Below are positions 27,602 to 37,882 of a stretch of DNA of 64,000 nt, one piece after another. Source of the DNA: Flagellimonas oceanensis (GTDB taxonomy: Bacteria; Bacteroidota; Bacteroidia; Flavobacteriales; Flavobacteriaceae); assembly GCF_003992595.1 (NCBI RefSeq), contig NZ_RZNA01000040.1, positions 248,001 to 312,000 of the forward strand, written 5' to 3'. Below the pieces are notes generated by a model. It was given only the letters and a program-made list of their open reading frames with translations. It was not told where the DNA came from and searched no databases. Both the position numbers and the translations under genes were made by a program. Each line of letters opens with the position of its first letter. Within the stretch, counting starts at the first letter, position 1.

Positions 27602-28646
27602 TGCTGTAAACGGATAGGGTATCTGTCAATATCTTTTTTTGAAGCTGTAAAGTTCCCTGGAATTTAGGAGCAGGCAAACCATTTTTAAAACAAACAGCAC
27701 CTTTAAAAATACGGGCTTCATCCCAAAGGTTTTCAAAGATAAAAGTTTGAAGCGTTTTTGCTCCGCCTTCAATAATTACGCTGGTAATGTTATGTTGATG
27801 GAGCGCACTGCAAATTTGATGGGCCAAATTCTCTGAAAAATCGATTACTCCATATTCAATACCTCCTATATATTGTGATGCATCTTCGACGGCTGTCAAA
27901 ATGATGGTTTGAACCGATTTGTCCATAACATGATAGTTTGAATCAATCTTCAAACTCCTGTCCAAAATCACACGGATAGGATTTTTGCCCGCCCAGTTGC
28001 GAGTGGTCAGCTTGGGATTGTCCTCCAAAACCGTGTTTGTTCCGACCAAAATGGCCTGTTCTTGGCTTCGCCATTGGTGCACCAACTGTTTGGAATGGGA
28101 ATTGGTGATCCAAAAGGGTTCAGGGTTATTGCTTCGCTCGGAGGCATTGGGGGCCAAAAAACCATCATCCGACTCTGCCCACTTTAAAATTATATAAGGA
28201 CGGTTCGTTTCTTGAAAGGTCAAAAACCGTTTGTGGTGTTCCCTGCATTCAGCTTCCAAAACACCCACTGTGACTTTGCAACCAGCACTCTCCAATTTTT
28301 CAATGCCCTTGCCAGCCACTTTATCATGCGGGTCTTTCAAACCTATAAAAACTTCTTTGAGTCGGTGTTTGGCAATCAAATCAGCGCAGGGAGGGGTTTT
28401 GCCATAATGGGAGCAGGGCTCCAAGGTAACATATAGGGATGCTTCTTTCAGCAAGTCCTTATTCTTGACAGAGTTAATGGCATTCACTTCAGCATGTGGA
28501 CCTCCGTAGGGGCTGGTAAATCCCTCTCCGATGATGCTATTGTTGTGCACGATCACACATCCCACCATAGGGTTTGGAGCTGTTGTTCCAAGTCCTATTT
28601 TGGCCAGTTCCATGCAGCGAAGGATGTATTTTTGATGTATATTCAC
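27594..28646 (-). CDS. ribD: Bifunctional riboflavin deaminase/reductase RibD
   Basis: The 350-residue enzyme carries out the deaminase and reductase steps of riboflavin synthesis. The GTG at 28644-28646 begins the conserved (M)NIHQKYILRCMELA; the longer open frame upstream has unrelated sequence. The deaminase zinc site is His51-Ala-Glu53 with Cys78 and Cys87 (PCSHYGKTPPC). The reductase domain (about 145-350) has ILKWAESDDGF and VIIEGGAKTLQTFIF. A -7 box lies only 4 nt upstream of the GTG. Confidence 0.94.
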   Translation of the reverse strand: MNIHQKYILRCMELAKIGLGTTAPNPMVGCVIVHNNSIIGEGFTSPYGGPHAEVNAINSVKNKDLLKEASLYVTLEPCSHYGKTPPCADLIAKHRLKEVFIGLKDPHDKVAGKGIEKLESAGCKVTVGVLEAECREHHKRFLTFQETNRPYIILKWAESDDGFLAPNASERSNNPEPFWITNSHSKQLVHQWRSQEQAILVGTNTVLEDNPKLTTRNWAGKNPIRVILDRSLKIDSNYHVMDKSVQTIILTAVEDASQYIGGIEYGVIDFSENLAHQICSALHQHNITSVIIEGGAKTLQTFIFENLWDEARIFKGAVCFKNGLPAPKFQGTLQLQKKILTDTLSVYSND

Positions 28647-28650
28647 ACCG

Positions 28651-28658
28651 CAAAAATA
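28651..28658 (-). promoter_or_regulatory. ribD -7 promoter box (TATTTTTG)
   Basis: An exact TAnnTTTG match on the minus strand, separated from the ribD GTG start by only 4 nt, which implies an almost leaderless mRNA. It lies in the 28-bp divergent gap with the GNAT gene. Confidence 0.55.
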
Positions 28659-28674
28659 GAACAATAAAAAAAGA

Positions 28675-29160
28675 ATGGGAGATACGGTGATTCGTGAAAT
28701 AACCCCCGAAGACAATGCACAGGTAGCCCAGGTAATACGAAAGGTTTTTGAGGATATGGGTGTGCCCAAAGTTGGCACCGCTTATGCCGACAAAGCTTTG
28801 GATGATATGTATTCCAATTATAATGTGCCAAAAGCAACATATTTTGTAGTGGAACAAGAAGGCAAAGTAATCGGTTGTGCGGGTGTAGCACAATTGGATA
28901 ACTATGAGGGAAACGTGTGCGAGCTTCAAAAAATGTACTTTTTGGAGGAGGCTCGGGGCAAAGGACTTGGTGCCAAAATGATTGAGGCTTGTTTGGACAA
29001 GGCAAAGGAATTCGGTTTTGAAGCATGCTATCTCGAAACCATGCCTTACATGGAAGCTGCCCAAAAATTGTACAAAAGAAACGGTTTTGAATATATAGAT
29101 GCCCCCATGGGAAATACGGGACATTTTTCCTGCCCCGTTTGGATGCTTAAAAAACTGTAA
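28675..29160 (+). CDS. GNAT N-acetyltransferase
   Basis: The 161-residue protein has a full GNAT core: VIREITPEDNAQVAQVI, the central LDNYEGNVCELQKMYFLEEARGKGLGAKMIE segment with the acetyl-CoA loop RGKGLG (about 97-102), and AQKLYKRNGFEYID. The substrate is unknown. It starts 28 bp from ribD on the opposite strand and its TAA shares a base with the prmC ATG, so it is cotranscribed with prmC. A RimI-like role next to PrmC is possible but not shown. Confidence 0.9.
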   Translation: MGDTVIREITPEDNAQVAQVIRKVFEDMGVPKVGTAYADKALDDMYSNYNVPKATYFVVEQEGKVIGCAGVAQLDNYEGNVCELQKMYFLEEARGKGLGAKMIEACLDKAKEFGFEACYLETMPYMEAAQKLYKRNGFEYIDAPMGNTGHFSCPVWMLKKL

Positions 29161-30077
29161 TGCTCCTAAAAGAAATCAAAGACATTTACCATAAAGAGTT
29201 GGGTGGAATCTATCTCAAGGAAGAAATTGATTCCTTTTTCTATTCTTGTATTGAACATTACCTGAACCTGGAACGATTCATTCTGGCCATTCAGCCTGGA
29301 ATTACCTTGACCAAGGAAGAGGAACAACCGCTTTTTGAAGTATTGTCCGAATTGAAGTTGGAAAAACCCCTTCAATATATTTTGGGCACGGCCCATTTTA
29401 TGGATTTGGAGCTTCAGGTGGATGAAAACGTGTTGATACCTCGCCCTGAGACGGAAGAATTGGTGCAATGGATTTTGGATGATTGTCAGATGGAAGAACA
29501 GTTTAAATCGGACGCTGAGCGGAGCCGAAGCGTCATTTCGACTATGCTCAACGACCATTCTTTACGAATTTTAGACATCGGAACAGGAAGTGGCTGTATC
29601 GCTATTGCTTTAGCAAAGCATCTTCCCAATGTCACAGTGTTTGCTTTGGATGTATCCGAAGGTGCATTGAACGTGGCTCGGAAAAATGCAGCATCAAATG
29701 GAGTGGATATCACATTTTTGCACGAAGATATCCTTGACATTGAACTTGAACTTGATTTTGACATCATCGTTTCCAATCCGCCCTACGTCAGGGAGTTGGA
29801 GAAGGAGGGAATCCAAAAGAATGTAAAGGACTTTGAGCCGAAAACGGCTTTGTTTGTACCAGACGAAGCCCCGTTGTTGTTTTACAGGGCAATTATCGAT
29901 TTTGCAGAAAAGCATCTCTCCGAAAAGGGAAAGTTGTATTTTGAAATCAATCAATATTTGGGAGAGGAGACCAAAGCACTTTTCCATGCCCGTAATTTTT
30001 CAGAAATTGAACTGCGAAAAGATATGTTTGGCAATGACAGAAAGCTAAAAGCAAATGTCCCCTCGAGGGGACTTTAG
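29160..30077 (+). CDS. prmC: Peptide chain release factor N5-glutamine methyltransferase, with repeat-derived insertions
   Basis: The 305-residue enzyme methylates the GGQ glutamine of release factors RF1/RF2. Visible are the N-terminal helical domain with 'LQYILGTAHFMDLELQVDENVLIPRPETEELV' (71-102), the SAM motif DIGTGSGCIAIALA (139-152) and the catalytic NPPY at 206-209. Residues 118-133 (DAERSRSVISTMLNDH) are encoded by a dispersed palindromic repeat at 29511-29556 and have no counterpart in normal PrmC, and the last residues (VPSRGL) come from a second palindrome (30057-30072). The catalytic core is intact. Confidence 0.93.
   Translation: MLLKEIKDIYHKELGGIYLKEEIDSFFYSCIEHYLNLERFILAIQPGITLTKEEEQPLFEVLSELKLEKPLQYILGTAHFMDLELQVDENVLIPRPETEELVQWILDDCQMEEQFKSDAERSRSVISTMLNDHSLRILDIGTGSGCIAIALAKHLPNVTVFALDVSEGALNVARKNAASNGVDITFLHEDILDIELELDFDIIVSNPPYVRELEKEGIQKNVKDFEPKTALFVPDEAPLLFYRAIIDFAEKHLSEKGKLYFEINQYLGEETKALFHARNFSEIELRKDMFGNDRKLKANVPSRGL
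29511..29556. repeat. Dispersed palindromic repeat inserted inside prmC
   Basis: GACGCTGAGCGGAGCCGAAG then CGTCATTTCGACTATGCTCA and ACGACC. GACGCT pairs with AGCGTC, and the core GAGCGGAGCCGA matches the GAGCGCAGTCGA core of the intergenic copies at 1852, 15043 and 43759. The element keeps the reading frame and adds about 16 residues just before the SAM-binding motif. Confidence 0.75.
30057..30072. repeat. 16-bp perfect palindrome at the end of prmC
   Basis: GTCCCCTCGAGGGGAC overlaps the last codons of prmC and is followed by CTTTAGGGGTGTTTTTTA. It may serve as a weak terminator or be a second repeat family that extended the PrmC C-terminus. Confidence 0.6.
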
Positions 30078-30099
30078 GGGTGTTTTTTAATCCTGATAA

Positions 30100-32396
<2,297 letters not shown>

Positions 32397-32610
32397 GAGG
32401 CAACCTGTGCCCAATTATCAACAAGTGGTAAAGGATTAGCGCTTAAAGTTGTTATTAGTAAAGAATGATTGTTGGGACTGAAAAATCTCTTTTTCAGATG
32501 TGTAATCAAAAGTAGTTGTGATCATTTTTGAAATTGGTGTCAATCCTCTTACTCTTGATCATCCAATTATCGCAAGAATTCATCAAAATCCGGAGTTGTT
32601 GAAAAACCCC

Positions 32611-32662
32611 GTCAATTGACAAGCCTCATCTGTCAATTGAAAACACCCATCCGTCAATTTAC
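32611..32662 (+). repeat. Three direct repeats (CYGTCAATTKA) at an exact 21-bp pitch
   Basis: GTCAATT starts at 32611, 32632 and 32653. The copies read CCGTCAATTGAC, CTGTCAATTGAA and CCGTCAATTTAC, separated by 9 bp. The array ends about 65 bp upstream of the BspA-type gene. An exact two-turn spacing places all copies on one face of the helix, as in operators. The rest of the 32397-32727 gap holds only a weak 8-bp hairpin (32479-32498). Confidence 0.6.
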
Positions 32663-32727
32663 CATTACAAAGAATTCAATAAATACGGAGTTTAGACCTA
32701 TTAATAACCCTAAAAGTTTTAAAAACG

Positions 32728-34144
32728 ATGAAAAAGAATTTGTTATTATTTGGTTTACTCTCAGTTCTTATTTGGTCTTGTGGCAAAGATGATGCGCCAC
32801 CACCACCCAAAAACAATGCGCCAACAATTGAAGTAGCCACGTATACAGTAATTGAAAGTATTAGTGTTGATTTTATCATTGGTACGGTAACGGAAGACGA
32901 CAAAGATGAGGATGCCCTTTCTTTCGAGATAACTACTAACAGCAATGACCTGTTTGAGATTGGAAAGACAACGGGTGTACTAAGTCTAAAAGCAGGAAAA
33001 CAATTAAACTTTAGCGAAGCTCAGCTCCATAAAGTTACTGTTACCGTTACGGATGGAGAGGATGAGGCATCAGCGGAGTTCACTATTAATGTGAATAACT
33101 TCAACATAGCGGGCCCCGTAATAGATAATCAAGCTTTTGAGGTGTTGGAGGATATTACCCCAAGTGAAGTCATTGATGTGGTTGTAGCCACCGATGCTGA
33201 TGGAGATGCGCTGGAATTTAGCATATCAATCAATGATGGTGATCTATTTGTCATCAACAATGCAGGCGAACTCAGTGTAGCAGAAGGCAAGGAACTCGAT
33301 TTTAAAACATCCACGGAACACACTATAGAAGTTATGGTAACCGACGGTGTGGAAGAAGCCACGGCTGAAGTTCAAATCAGTGTTTTGAACAAAATAGAGG
33401 GGCCAGGAGAAGACCCCAATTCCTTTGTGACCACCTGGGATATTTTACCAAGTAGCCCTAAGTTGACCATTGGAAAGAATTTAAACTATGCTTATGATTT
33501 TCAGATTGATTGGGGGGATGGTACTGTGGAGCACATAACAACCGATGCCCCCATACAAGATATTGAACACGGTATATGCTTCGGCCGGTATGTATAAGGT
33601 TTCCATTGGGGGTGACTTCCCGGCGATTTCCATGTATTATTCAGACGAGCAGTCTCAAAAAGCTCTTGTTTCCATAGACCATTGGGGTATTATTCCTTGG
33701 CAATCGATGTTCGGGGCTTTTACTTCATGTTCGGGCATGGAGTACAAAGCTGAGGATAAACCAAATTTAACCAATGTCATCTCCATGGAAGGGATGTTTG
33801 CAGATTCCTCATTTGATGGCGCTATAGGGGACTGGAATGTAAGCAATGTCCAAAACATGGAAGGATTGTTTGCCTTGGCACCCAATTTTGATCAAGACCT
33901 GGGAAGCTGGAACATCAGCAGCGTAAGCAGTATGCAAAACATGATGGATGGCTCTGGAAAGTCCACGACCAATTACAGCAATACCCTCATCGGATGGAGC
34001 AGTCAAAATCAAGCAGACCTCCCCAATGGAATTACATTAGGAGCCGAAGGCTTGGAGTATTGTGGGGGAGAGGCTGAGTTCAATAGGGCCTTATTGGTTG
34101 AAGCTCATAATTGGGACATAATAGGTGATGCACCTTGCCCATAA
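32728..34144 (+). pseudogene. BspA-type surface lipoprotein with cadherin-like repeats, broken by a +1 frameshift
   Basis: The first frame (32728-33597) has a lipobox (LIWSC, Cys18) and two cadherin-like repeats (about 28-110 and 118-215: 'TATDADGDALEF' class, here ATDADGDALEFSIS), then a BspA start: WGDGTVEHITTDAPIQDIEH. The frame breaks at CACGGTATATG: removing one G at 33571/33572 makes EH run into VYASAGMYKVSIGGDFPAI of the second frame (33545-34144), which carries BspA (DUF285) repeats such as MEGMFADSSFDGAIGDWNVS and LGSWNISSVSSMQNM. The intact product would be about 471 residues, an adhesin-like outer-membrane protein. Decay, phase variation or sequence error are all possible. Confidence 0.82.
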
Positions 34145-34166
34145 ATTGATGATAAAAACATAGTTC

Positions 34167-34204
34167 AAAACCATTACGAGGCAGAGACCAAGTAATGGTT
34201 TTTT
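34167..34204 (+). terminator. Intrinsic terminator after the BspA-type gene
   Basis: An 11-bp perfect stem AAAACCATTAC/GTAATGGTTTT with a 14-nt loop and a T run lies 22 bp past the stop, which suggests the locus was a normal expressed gene. Confidence 0.85.
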
Positions 34205-34256
34205 GATTGAGCCCCTTCTACTGCATTCAGGGCACTGTTTTATGATAAGTTTATGT

Positions 34257-34302
34257 GTCATTCCCGCGCCCCGTTCTTCAACGGGATGAAAAAGCAGGAA
34301 TC
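34257..34302. repeat. Dispersed palindromic repeat (GTCATTCC...GGAATCC family)
   Basis: GTCATTCCCGC and GCAGGAATCC flank an inner hairpin CCCGTT-CTTC-AACGGG. It lies in the 445-bp gene-free gap 34145-34589. The rest of that gap is AT-rich, with a short GCCTACGGCAGGC palindrome (34409-34421), and no convincing gene. A related element lies at 53135-53193. Confidence 0.7.
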
Positions 34303-34589
34303 CATTTTAAGGTTTGACCATTATAATGAGGCATTCCTTTTTTCAAGCGCAAGAGTAAGTTTCAGGCTCAGTACAAAGTCATTAGCGGTAATTTATGGGA
34401 TTCAGGCCTACGGCAGGCGTGTCAGTCCAATGAACAGTAATCAATTTTCGATAAGCAATTGTCAATTTCCAACAATCCAACCATCGAATAATCGAATTAC
34501 CTAACAATCGAAACCATCAAACTACGGCCTTCAAATATGCTCAGGATGACAATAGGGTAGAGAGTTAAACGGTGTTTAAAACAACAAGG

Positions 34590-35501
34590 TCAAACCGTAA
34601 TACTTACCCCTTGAGCAGAGGCATTTTTATTCGAATCAAAGTAAAAATCAATCCTACCCAGATTAATGCCGTAGCAGCCCACTTGGTTAACGAGTACCGA
34701 GTTTCCACTTTGGTTGGTGCGTACATCGGGCTTGTCCAAAAAGGTATGGGTGTGTCCACCAATAATCAAGTCCGTGTGGAAGGTTTGTTGCGCTAATCGT
34801 GTATCGCATGGCCTTTCAGGGTCGTTGTAATCGTACCCCAAATGCGAAAGACAAACAATTAAATCACATTGTTCTTCCTCTTTCAATTGCTTCTCCATAT
34901 CCAACGCAATCTCGTACGGATTCAAATATTGGGTCTCTTTGTACAATTTTTTGGTTACTAAACCATCCAATTCTATGCCTAGCCCGTACACGCCGATTTT
35001 TACACCATCCACCATATAGATTTTGTATGGCTTTACGTAACCATCCATTACGGTATTGGAAAAATCGTAGTTGGCACTGATCATCTCAAAAGTAGCATGG
35101 GGCATTTGTGCCAACAAGCCATCGATACCATTGTCAAAGTCGTGGTTGCCAATAGTAGAAGCATCATATTTGAGTTTGCTCATCAGCTTAAACTCCAATT
35201 CGCCTCCATAGAAATTAAAATAAGGTGTACCCTGAAAAATATCCCCAGCATCAAATAGCAGGGTGTTTGGGTTTTCGTTACGTATTTGTTCCACCAAAGT
35301 GGCCCTTCGGGAAACCCCGCCCAAATTCGGGTATCTGGAGTGGGAGGAAGGAAAGGTGTCGATATGGCTGTGCACATCGTTGGTGTGCAATATGGTAATC
35401 TGCTTTTTTCCCAAATTAGAACAGGAGCTTAAACTTAGTCCTCCCAAACCAATCAAGGTGGAAGCCGCAGTGGTATTGGTTATGAAATCCCTTCTTTTCA
35501 T
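34590..35501 (-). CDS. Metallophosphatase half of a split 5'-nucleotidase
   Basis: The 303-residue exported protein has an N-terminal Tat-like or lipoprotein leader (MKRRDFITNTTAA, then SLSSCS). Calcineurin-like metal motifs are HTNDVHSH (about 39-46), FDAGDIFQG (about 84-92), IGNHDFDNG (about 117-125) and IGGHTHTFL (about 248-256). It removes phosphate from nucleotides in the periplasm. It lacks the C-terminal substrate-binding domain, which is encoded by the gene 3 bp upstream on the same strand, so the two likely work together. Confidence 0.92.
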   Translation of the reverse strand: MKRRDFITNTTAASTLIGLGGLSLSSCSNLGKKQITILHTNDVHSHIDTFPSSHSRYPNLGGVSRRATLVEQIRNENPNTLLFDAGDIFQGTPYFNFYGGELEFKLMSKLKYDASTIGNHDFDNGIDGLLAQMPHATFEMISANYDFSNTVMDGYVKPYKIYMVDGVKIGVYGLGIELDGLVTKKLYKETQYLNPYEIALDMEKQLKEEEQCDLIVCLSHLGYDYNDPERPCDTRLAQQTFHTDLIIGGHTHTFLDKPDVRTNQSGNSVLVNQVGCYGINLGRIDFYFDSNKNASAQGVSITV

Positions 35502-35504
35502 GGT

Positions 35505-36272
35505 CTAATCAAGTTGTTTAATTCGTTCATCAGCTACAGCTTTCAAGGTGTCCACTTTTTTAAAGTGGTCGATGATGGCATTGCGCAATAGGTAATCGGT
35601 TGCCGTTCTTGAAACAATTTCATCAAAAAAACCAACGCTGGGTCCACCATTGACCAAATAGTCTGATGTGGCCACAAAGTAATTTCGACTTTCATCAAAA
35701 GGTTGTCCCTGAATGTTCACGGATTCCAGAGCTCCCTCTTTGTCAGTAATGATTTCAATTCCAGATACGGGATGCCTACGGGAGGATTTAGCTACAAAGT
35801 TGATCAATTGTCGTGTAGCGGAACCGCTGAGCTCTACCACTTCGATATAATTTTCAAAGGGCATTACCTCATAAGCATTCCTTGCGCTTACATTTCCCTC
35901 GGAAATTACCGAGCGTACCCCACCGGCATTCAGTACTACAAAATCAAGCTCCTTACCCGATCTAGAGTTGAAAATGGGAGCGGCTTCTTCAAAAACGATG
36001 TCCGCCATTAAATTTCCCATGGATGAGGTGCGTTCGCCATCATTCAACAGTAATGGTTTTGGAGCGTAGGCCAAGGTGCTGTCCAGGATCTCGTTGATTC
36101 GGTTTTTGTAGGGTTCCACAAAGTCTGTGATGGAGTCTGTCTGGGCTATGGTGGAATCAATCGGTATTTGTTTCCCTTCGATTTCGGTTAGTTTTCCCGT
36201 TTCATTTTTACAGGACATCAAAAAACAAAAAGTTGTAAATACAACAAATTGTTTAAATTTTAGATTGTTCAC
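35505..36272 (-). CDS. 5'-nucleotidase C-terminal (substrate-binding) domain lipoprotein
   Basis: The 255-residue protein starts at GTG 36272 (VNNLKFKQFVVFTTFCFLMSC), giving a lipobox with Cys near 21; the longer open frame upstream is unrelated. The mature part is the 5'-nucleotidase C domain: SSMGNLMADIVFEEA (about 85-100), DFVVLNAGGVRSVISEGNVSARNAYEVMPFEN (about 112-143) and a late YFVATSDYLVNGG. It precedes the metallophosphatase gene by 3 bp. Together they rebuild the normally single-chain UshA-type enzyme. Confidence 0.9.
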   Translation of the reverse strand: MNNLKFKQFVVFTTFCFLMSCKNETGKLTEIEGKQIPIDSTIAQTDSITDFVEPYKNRINEILDSTLAYAPKPLLLNDGERTSSMGNLMADIVFEEAAPIFNSRSGKELDFVVLNAGGVRSVISEGNVSARNAYEVMPFENYIEVVELSGSATRQLINFVAKSSRRHPVSGIEIITDKEGALESVNIQGQPFDESRNYFVATSDYLVNGGPSVGFFDEIVSRTATDYLLRNAIIDHFKKVDTLKAVADERIKQLD

Positions 36273-36308
36273 GTGCGTATCTTTGTTAAGTCGTCTTGGT
36301 AGATTATT

Positions 36309-36316
36309 TACCTTTG
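36309..36316 (+). promoter_or_regulatory. -7 promoter box (TACCTTTG)
   Basis: An exact TAnnTTTG match 17 nt before the ATG at 36334. A second match (TATCTTTG, 36278-36285) lies farther upstream. They support 36334 as the start over the longer open frame. Confidence 0.6.
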
Positions 36317-36333
36317 TAAAAATCATCAAAAAT

Positions 36334-36867
36334 ATGTTTTTGAAAGGACTCCAAGACAAATTTAAGGTTAAATCCGGGCTAAAATATTTAAGGGAGGAAA
36401 TGGAAAAGCCTCCAAAGTCCGTGACCAGGGGAAAGGGGATTACAAGCGTCGGCTGTATAGTGGATGTGGACAATTTCCAGAAAGCGGAAGCCTTTTATGA
36501 ACTTATTGATGAATTTGAGTTGCGTCCCAATGCCATAAAGATTATTGGCTATAAACGGGAATACGACAAAAACTCTCCTTATGCCATCCAAATGTTCTCT
36601 GATAGGGATTTGGGGTGGAAAGGACAGATAGAGAACGGGTACGTTCTTGAGTTTTTGGGCAGGGAATACGATATGCTGATCAATTATTATGAAGAGGATA
36701 ATTTGATTATGAAGTTGTTATCGGTAAAAACCCCCGCTCGTCTCAAAGTAGGTTTAGGTAGCCAAGACCCCAAGGTCAACGATTTGATCTTAAATACACC
36801 CATGAATGATTTTAAGTTGTTCAAGAGTGAGTTAAAAAAGTATTTAAAGGTCTTAAAAGAAATTTGA
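36334..36867 (+). CDS. Conserved Bacteroidota hypothetical protein (DUF6913-like)
   Basis: The 177-residue soluble protein starts at MFLKGLQDKFKVKSGLKYL (ATG 36334); the longer frame from 36127 runs through the neighbouring gene's 5' region and is rejected. The sequence has 'TSVGCIVDVDNF', 'IKIIGYKREYDKNSPYAIQMFSDRDLGW' and 'YDMLINYYEEDNLIMKLLS', which I recall as DUF6913. The function is unknown. It lies 4 bp upstream of dapA and heads that operon. Confidence 0.83.
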   Translation: MFLKGLQDKFKVKSGLKYLREEMEKPPKSVTRGKGITSVGCIVDVDNFQKAEAFYELIDEFELRPNAIKIIGYKREYDKNSPYAIQMFSDRDLGWKGQIENGYVLEFLGREYDMLINYYEEDNLIMKLLSVKTPARLKVGLGSQDPKVNDLILNTPMNDFKLFKSELKKYLKVLKEI

Positions 36868-36871
36868 GTAA

Positions 36872-37762
36872 ATGGAACAATTTATCGGAACAGGAGTAGC
36901 ATTGATAACCCCGTTCAGAGAAGATGTATCGGTGGACGTGGAAGCTTTGGAAAGTGTGGTGGAGCACAATATCCAGGGCGGTGTGGATTATTTGGTAGTG
37001 CTGGGTACCACAGCTGAGACCGCAACCCTTTCCCCATCAGAAAAACAATTGGTGGTTGATGTAGTGGTGCGAACCAATGCCGGAAGGTTACCTTTGGTAA
37101 TAGGTGTAGGTGGCAATAACACCATGGCCGTTGTCAATGAGTTGAAAACATTGGATTTATCGGATTTTGATGCGATTCTGTCTGTTTCCCCATATTACAA
37201 CAAACCAACACAGGAAGGGATTTACCAGCATTTTAAAGCCATCTCGGAAGCATCCCCGATACCCATCATCCTGTATAACGTACCTTCTAGGACAGGAAGT
37301 AACATGCTGCCAGAAACCACATTGCGCTTGGCATATGATTTTCCAAATATCGTTGGGATCAAGGAAGCTTGCGGCAATTCCGTTCAAATAGATAAACTCA
37401 TCAAAAACAAACCCGAAAACTTTTTGGTCATCTCAGGTGATGATGCCACAGCTTTACCTACGGTTTTAGCAGGAGGTGGAGGAGTTATTTCGGTATTGGG
37501 TCAAGGATTGCCATCACTTTTTTCCGAAATGATCAAGTTGGGTCTGGAGGGCAATACTAGGGAAGCCTATGGAATCCATCATAAATTATCTGACCTCATG
37601 GGTCTTATTTTTGAGGAAGGTAACCCAGCGGGCATCAAAAGTATTTTTGAAAACAAAGGTATTTGTAGAGCTTCGGTAAGGTTGCCGTTAGTGGAGGCGA
37701 CCCCGGTTTTAAAGCATAAAATCGAGGTTTCTTTAAAGACCTTGGACAAGGCACATGTTTAA
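36872..37762 (+). CDS. dapA: 4-hydroxy-tetrahydrodipicolinate synthase
   Basis: The 296-residue aldolase condenses pyruvate with aspartate semialdehyde, the first committed step to diaminopimelate and lysine. Signatures are [14 protein letters not shown] (about 46-59), the active Tyr in [10 protein letters not shown] (about 132-141) and the Schiff-base Lys in [10 protein letters not shown] (about 157-166). It follows the DUF6913-like gene by 4 bp. The dapF gene of the same pathway is at 19 kb. Confidence 0.96.
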   Translation: MEQFIGTGVALITPFREDVSVDVEALESVVEHNIQGGVDYLVVLGTTAETATLSPSEKQLVVDVVVRTNAGRLPLVIGVGGNNTMAVVNELKTLDLSDFDAILSVSPYYNKPTQEGIYQHFKAISEASPIPIILYNVPSRTGSNMLPETTLRLAYDFPNIVGIKEACGNSVQIDKLIKNKPENFLVISGDDATALPTVLAGGGGVISVLGQGLPSLFSEMIKLGLEGNTREAYGIHHKLSDLMGLIFEEGNPAGIKSIFENKGICRASVRLPLVEATPVLKHKIEVSLKTLDKAHV

Positions 37763-37858
37763 AATTCGTTAAATGTTGCCCAAATTCTTGTTGATTGGCC
37801 GTGTTACCCTTTACATTTGAGTGGTAAAAAAATCTTTTTTATATCCATTCAATATCAC

Positions 37859-37866
37859 TAATTTTG
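37859..37866 (+). promoter_or_regulatory. bamD -7 promoter box (TAATTTTG)
   Basis: An exact TAnnTTTG match 4 nt before the ATG at 37871 and 16 nt before the ATG at 37883. A normal leader length favours the second ATG. Confidence 0.55.
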
Positions 37867-37882
37867 CAAAATGTTTTTGAAT

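Noticed and set aside
34253..34504. 83-codon plus-strand frame between the BspA-type gene and the nucleotidase
   Set aside because: It runs through a dispersed palindromic repeat and low-complexity DNA, with composition unlike a protein and no promoter or neighbour support.
36127..36333. N-terminal extension of the DUF6913-like gene
   Set aside because: It lies antisense to the 5' part of the nucleotidase gene, and two -7 boxes lie inside it, so the start at 36334 is right.
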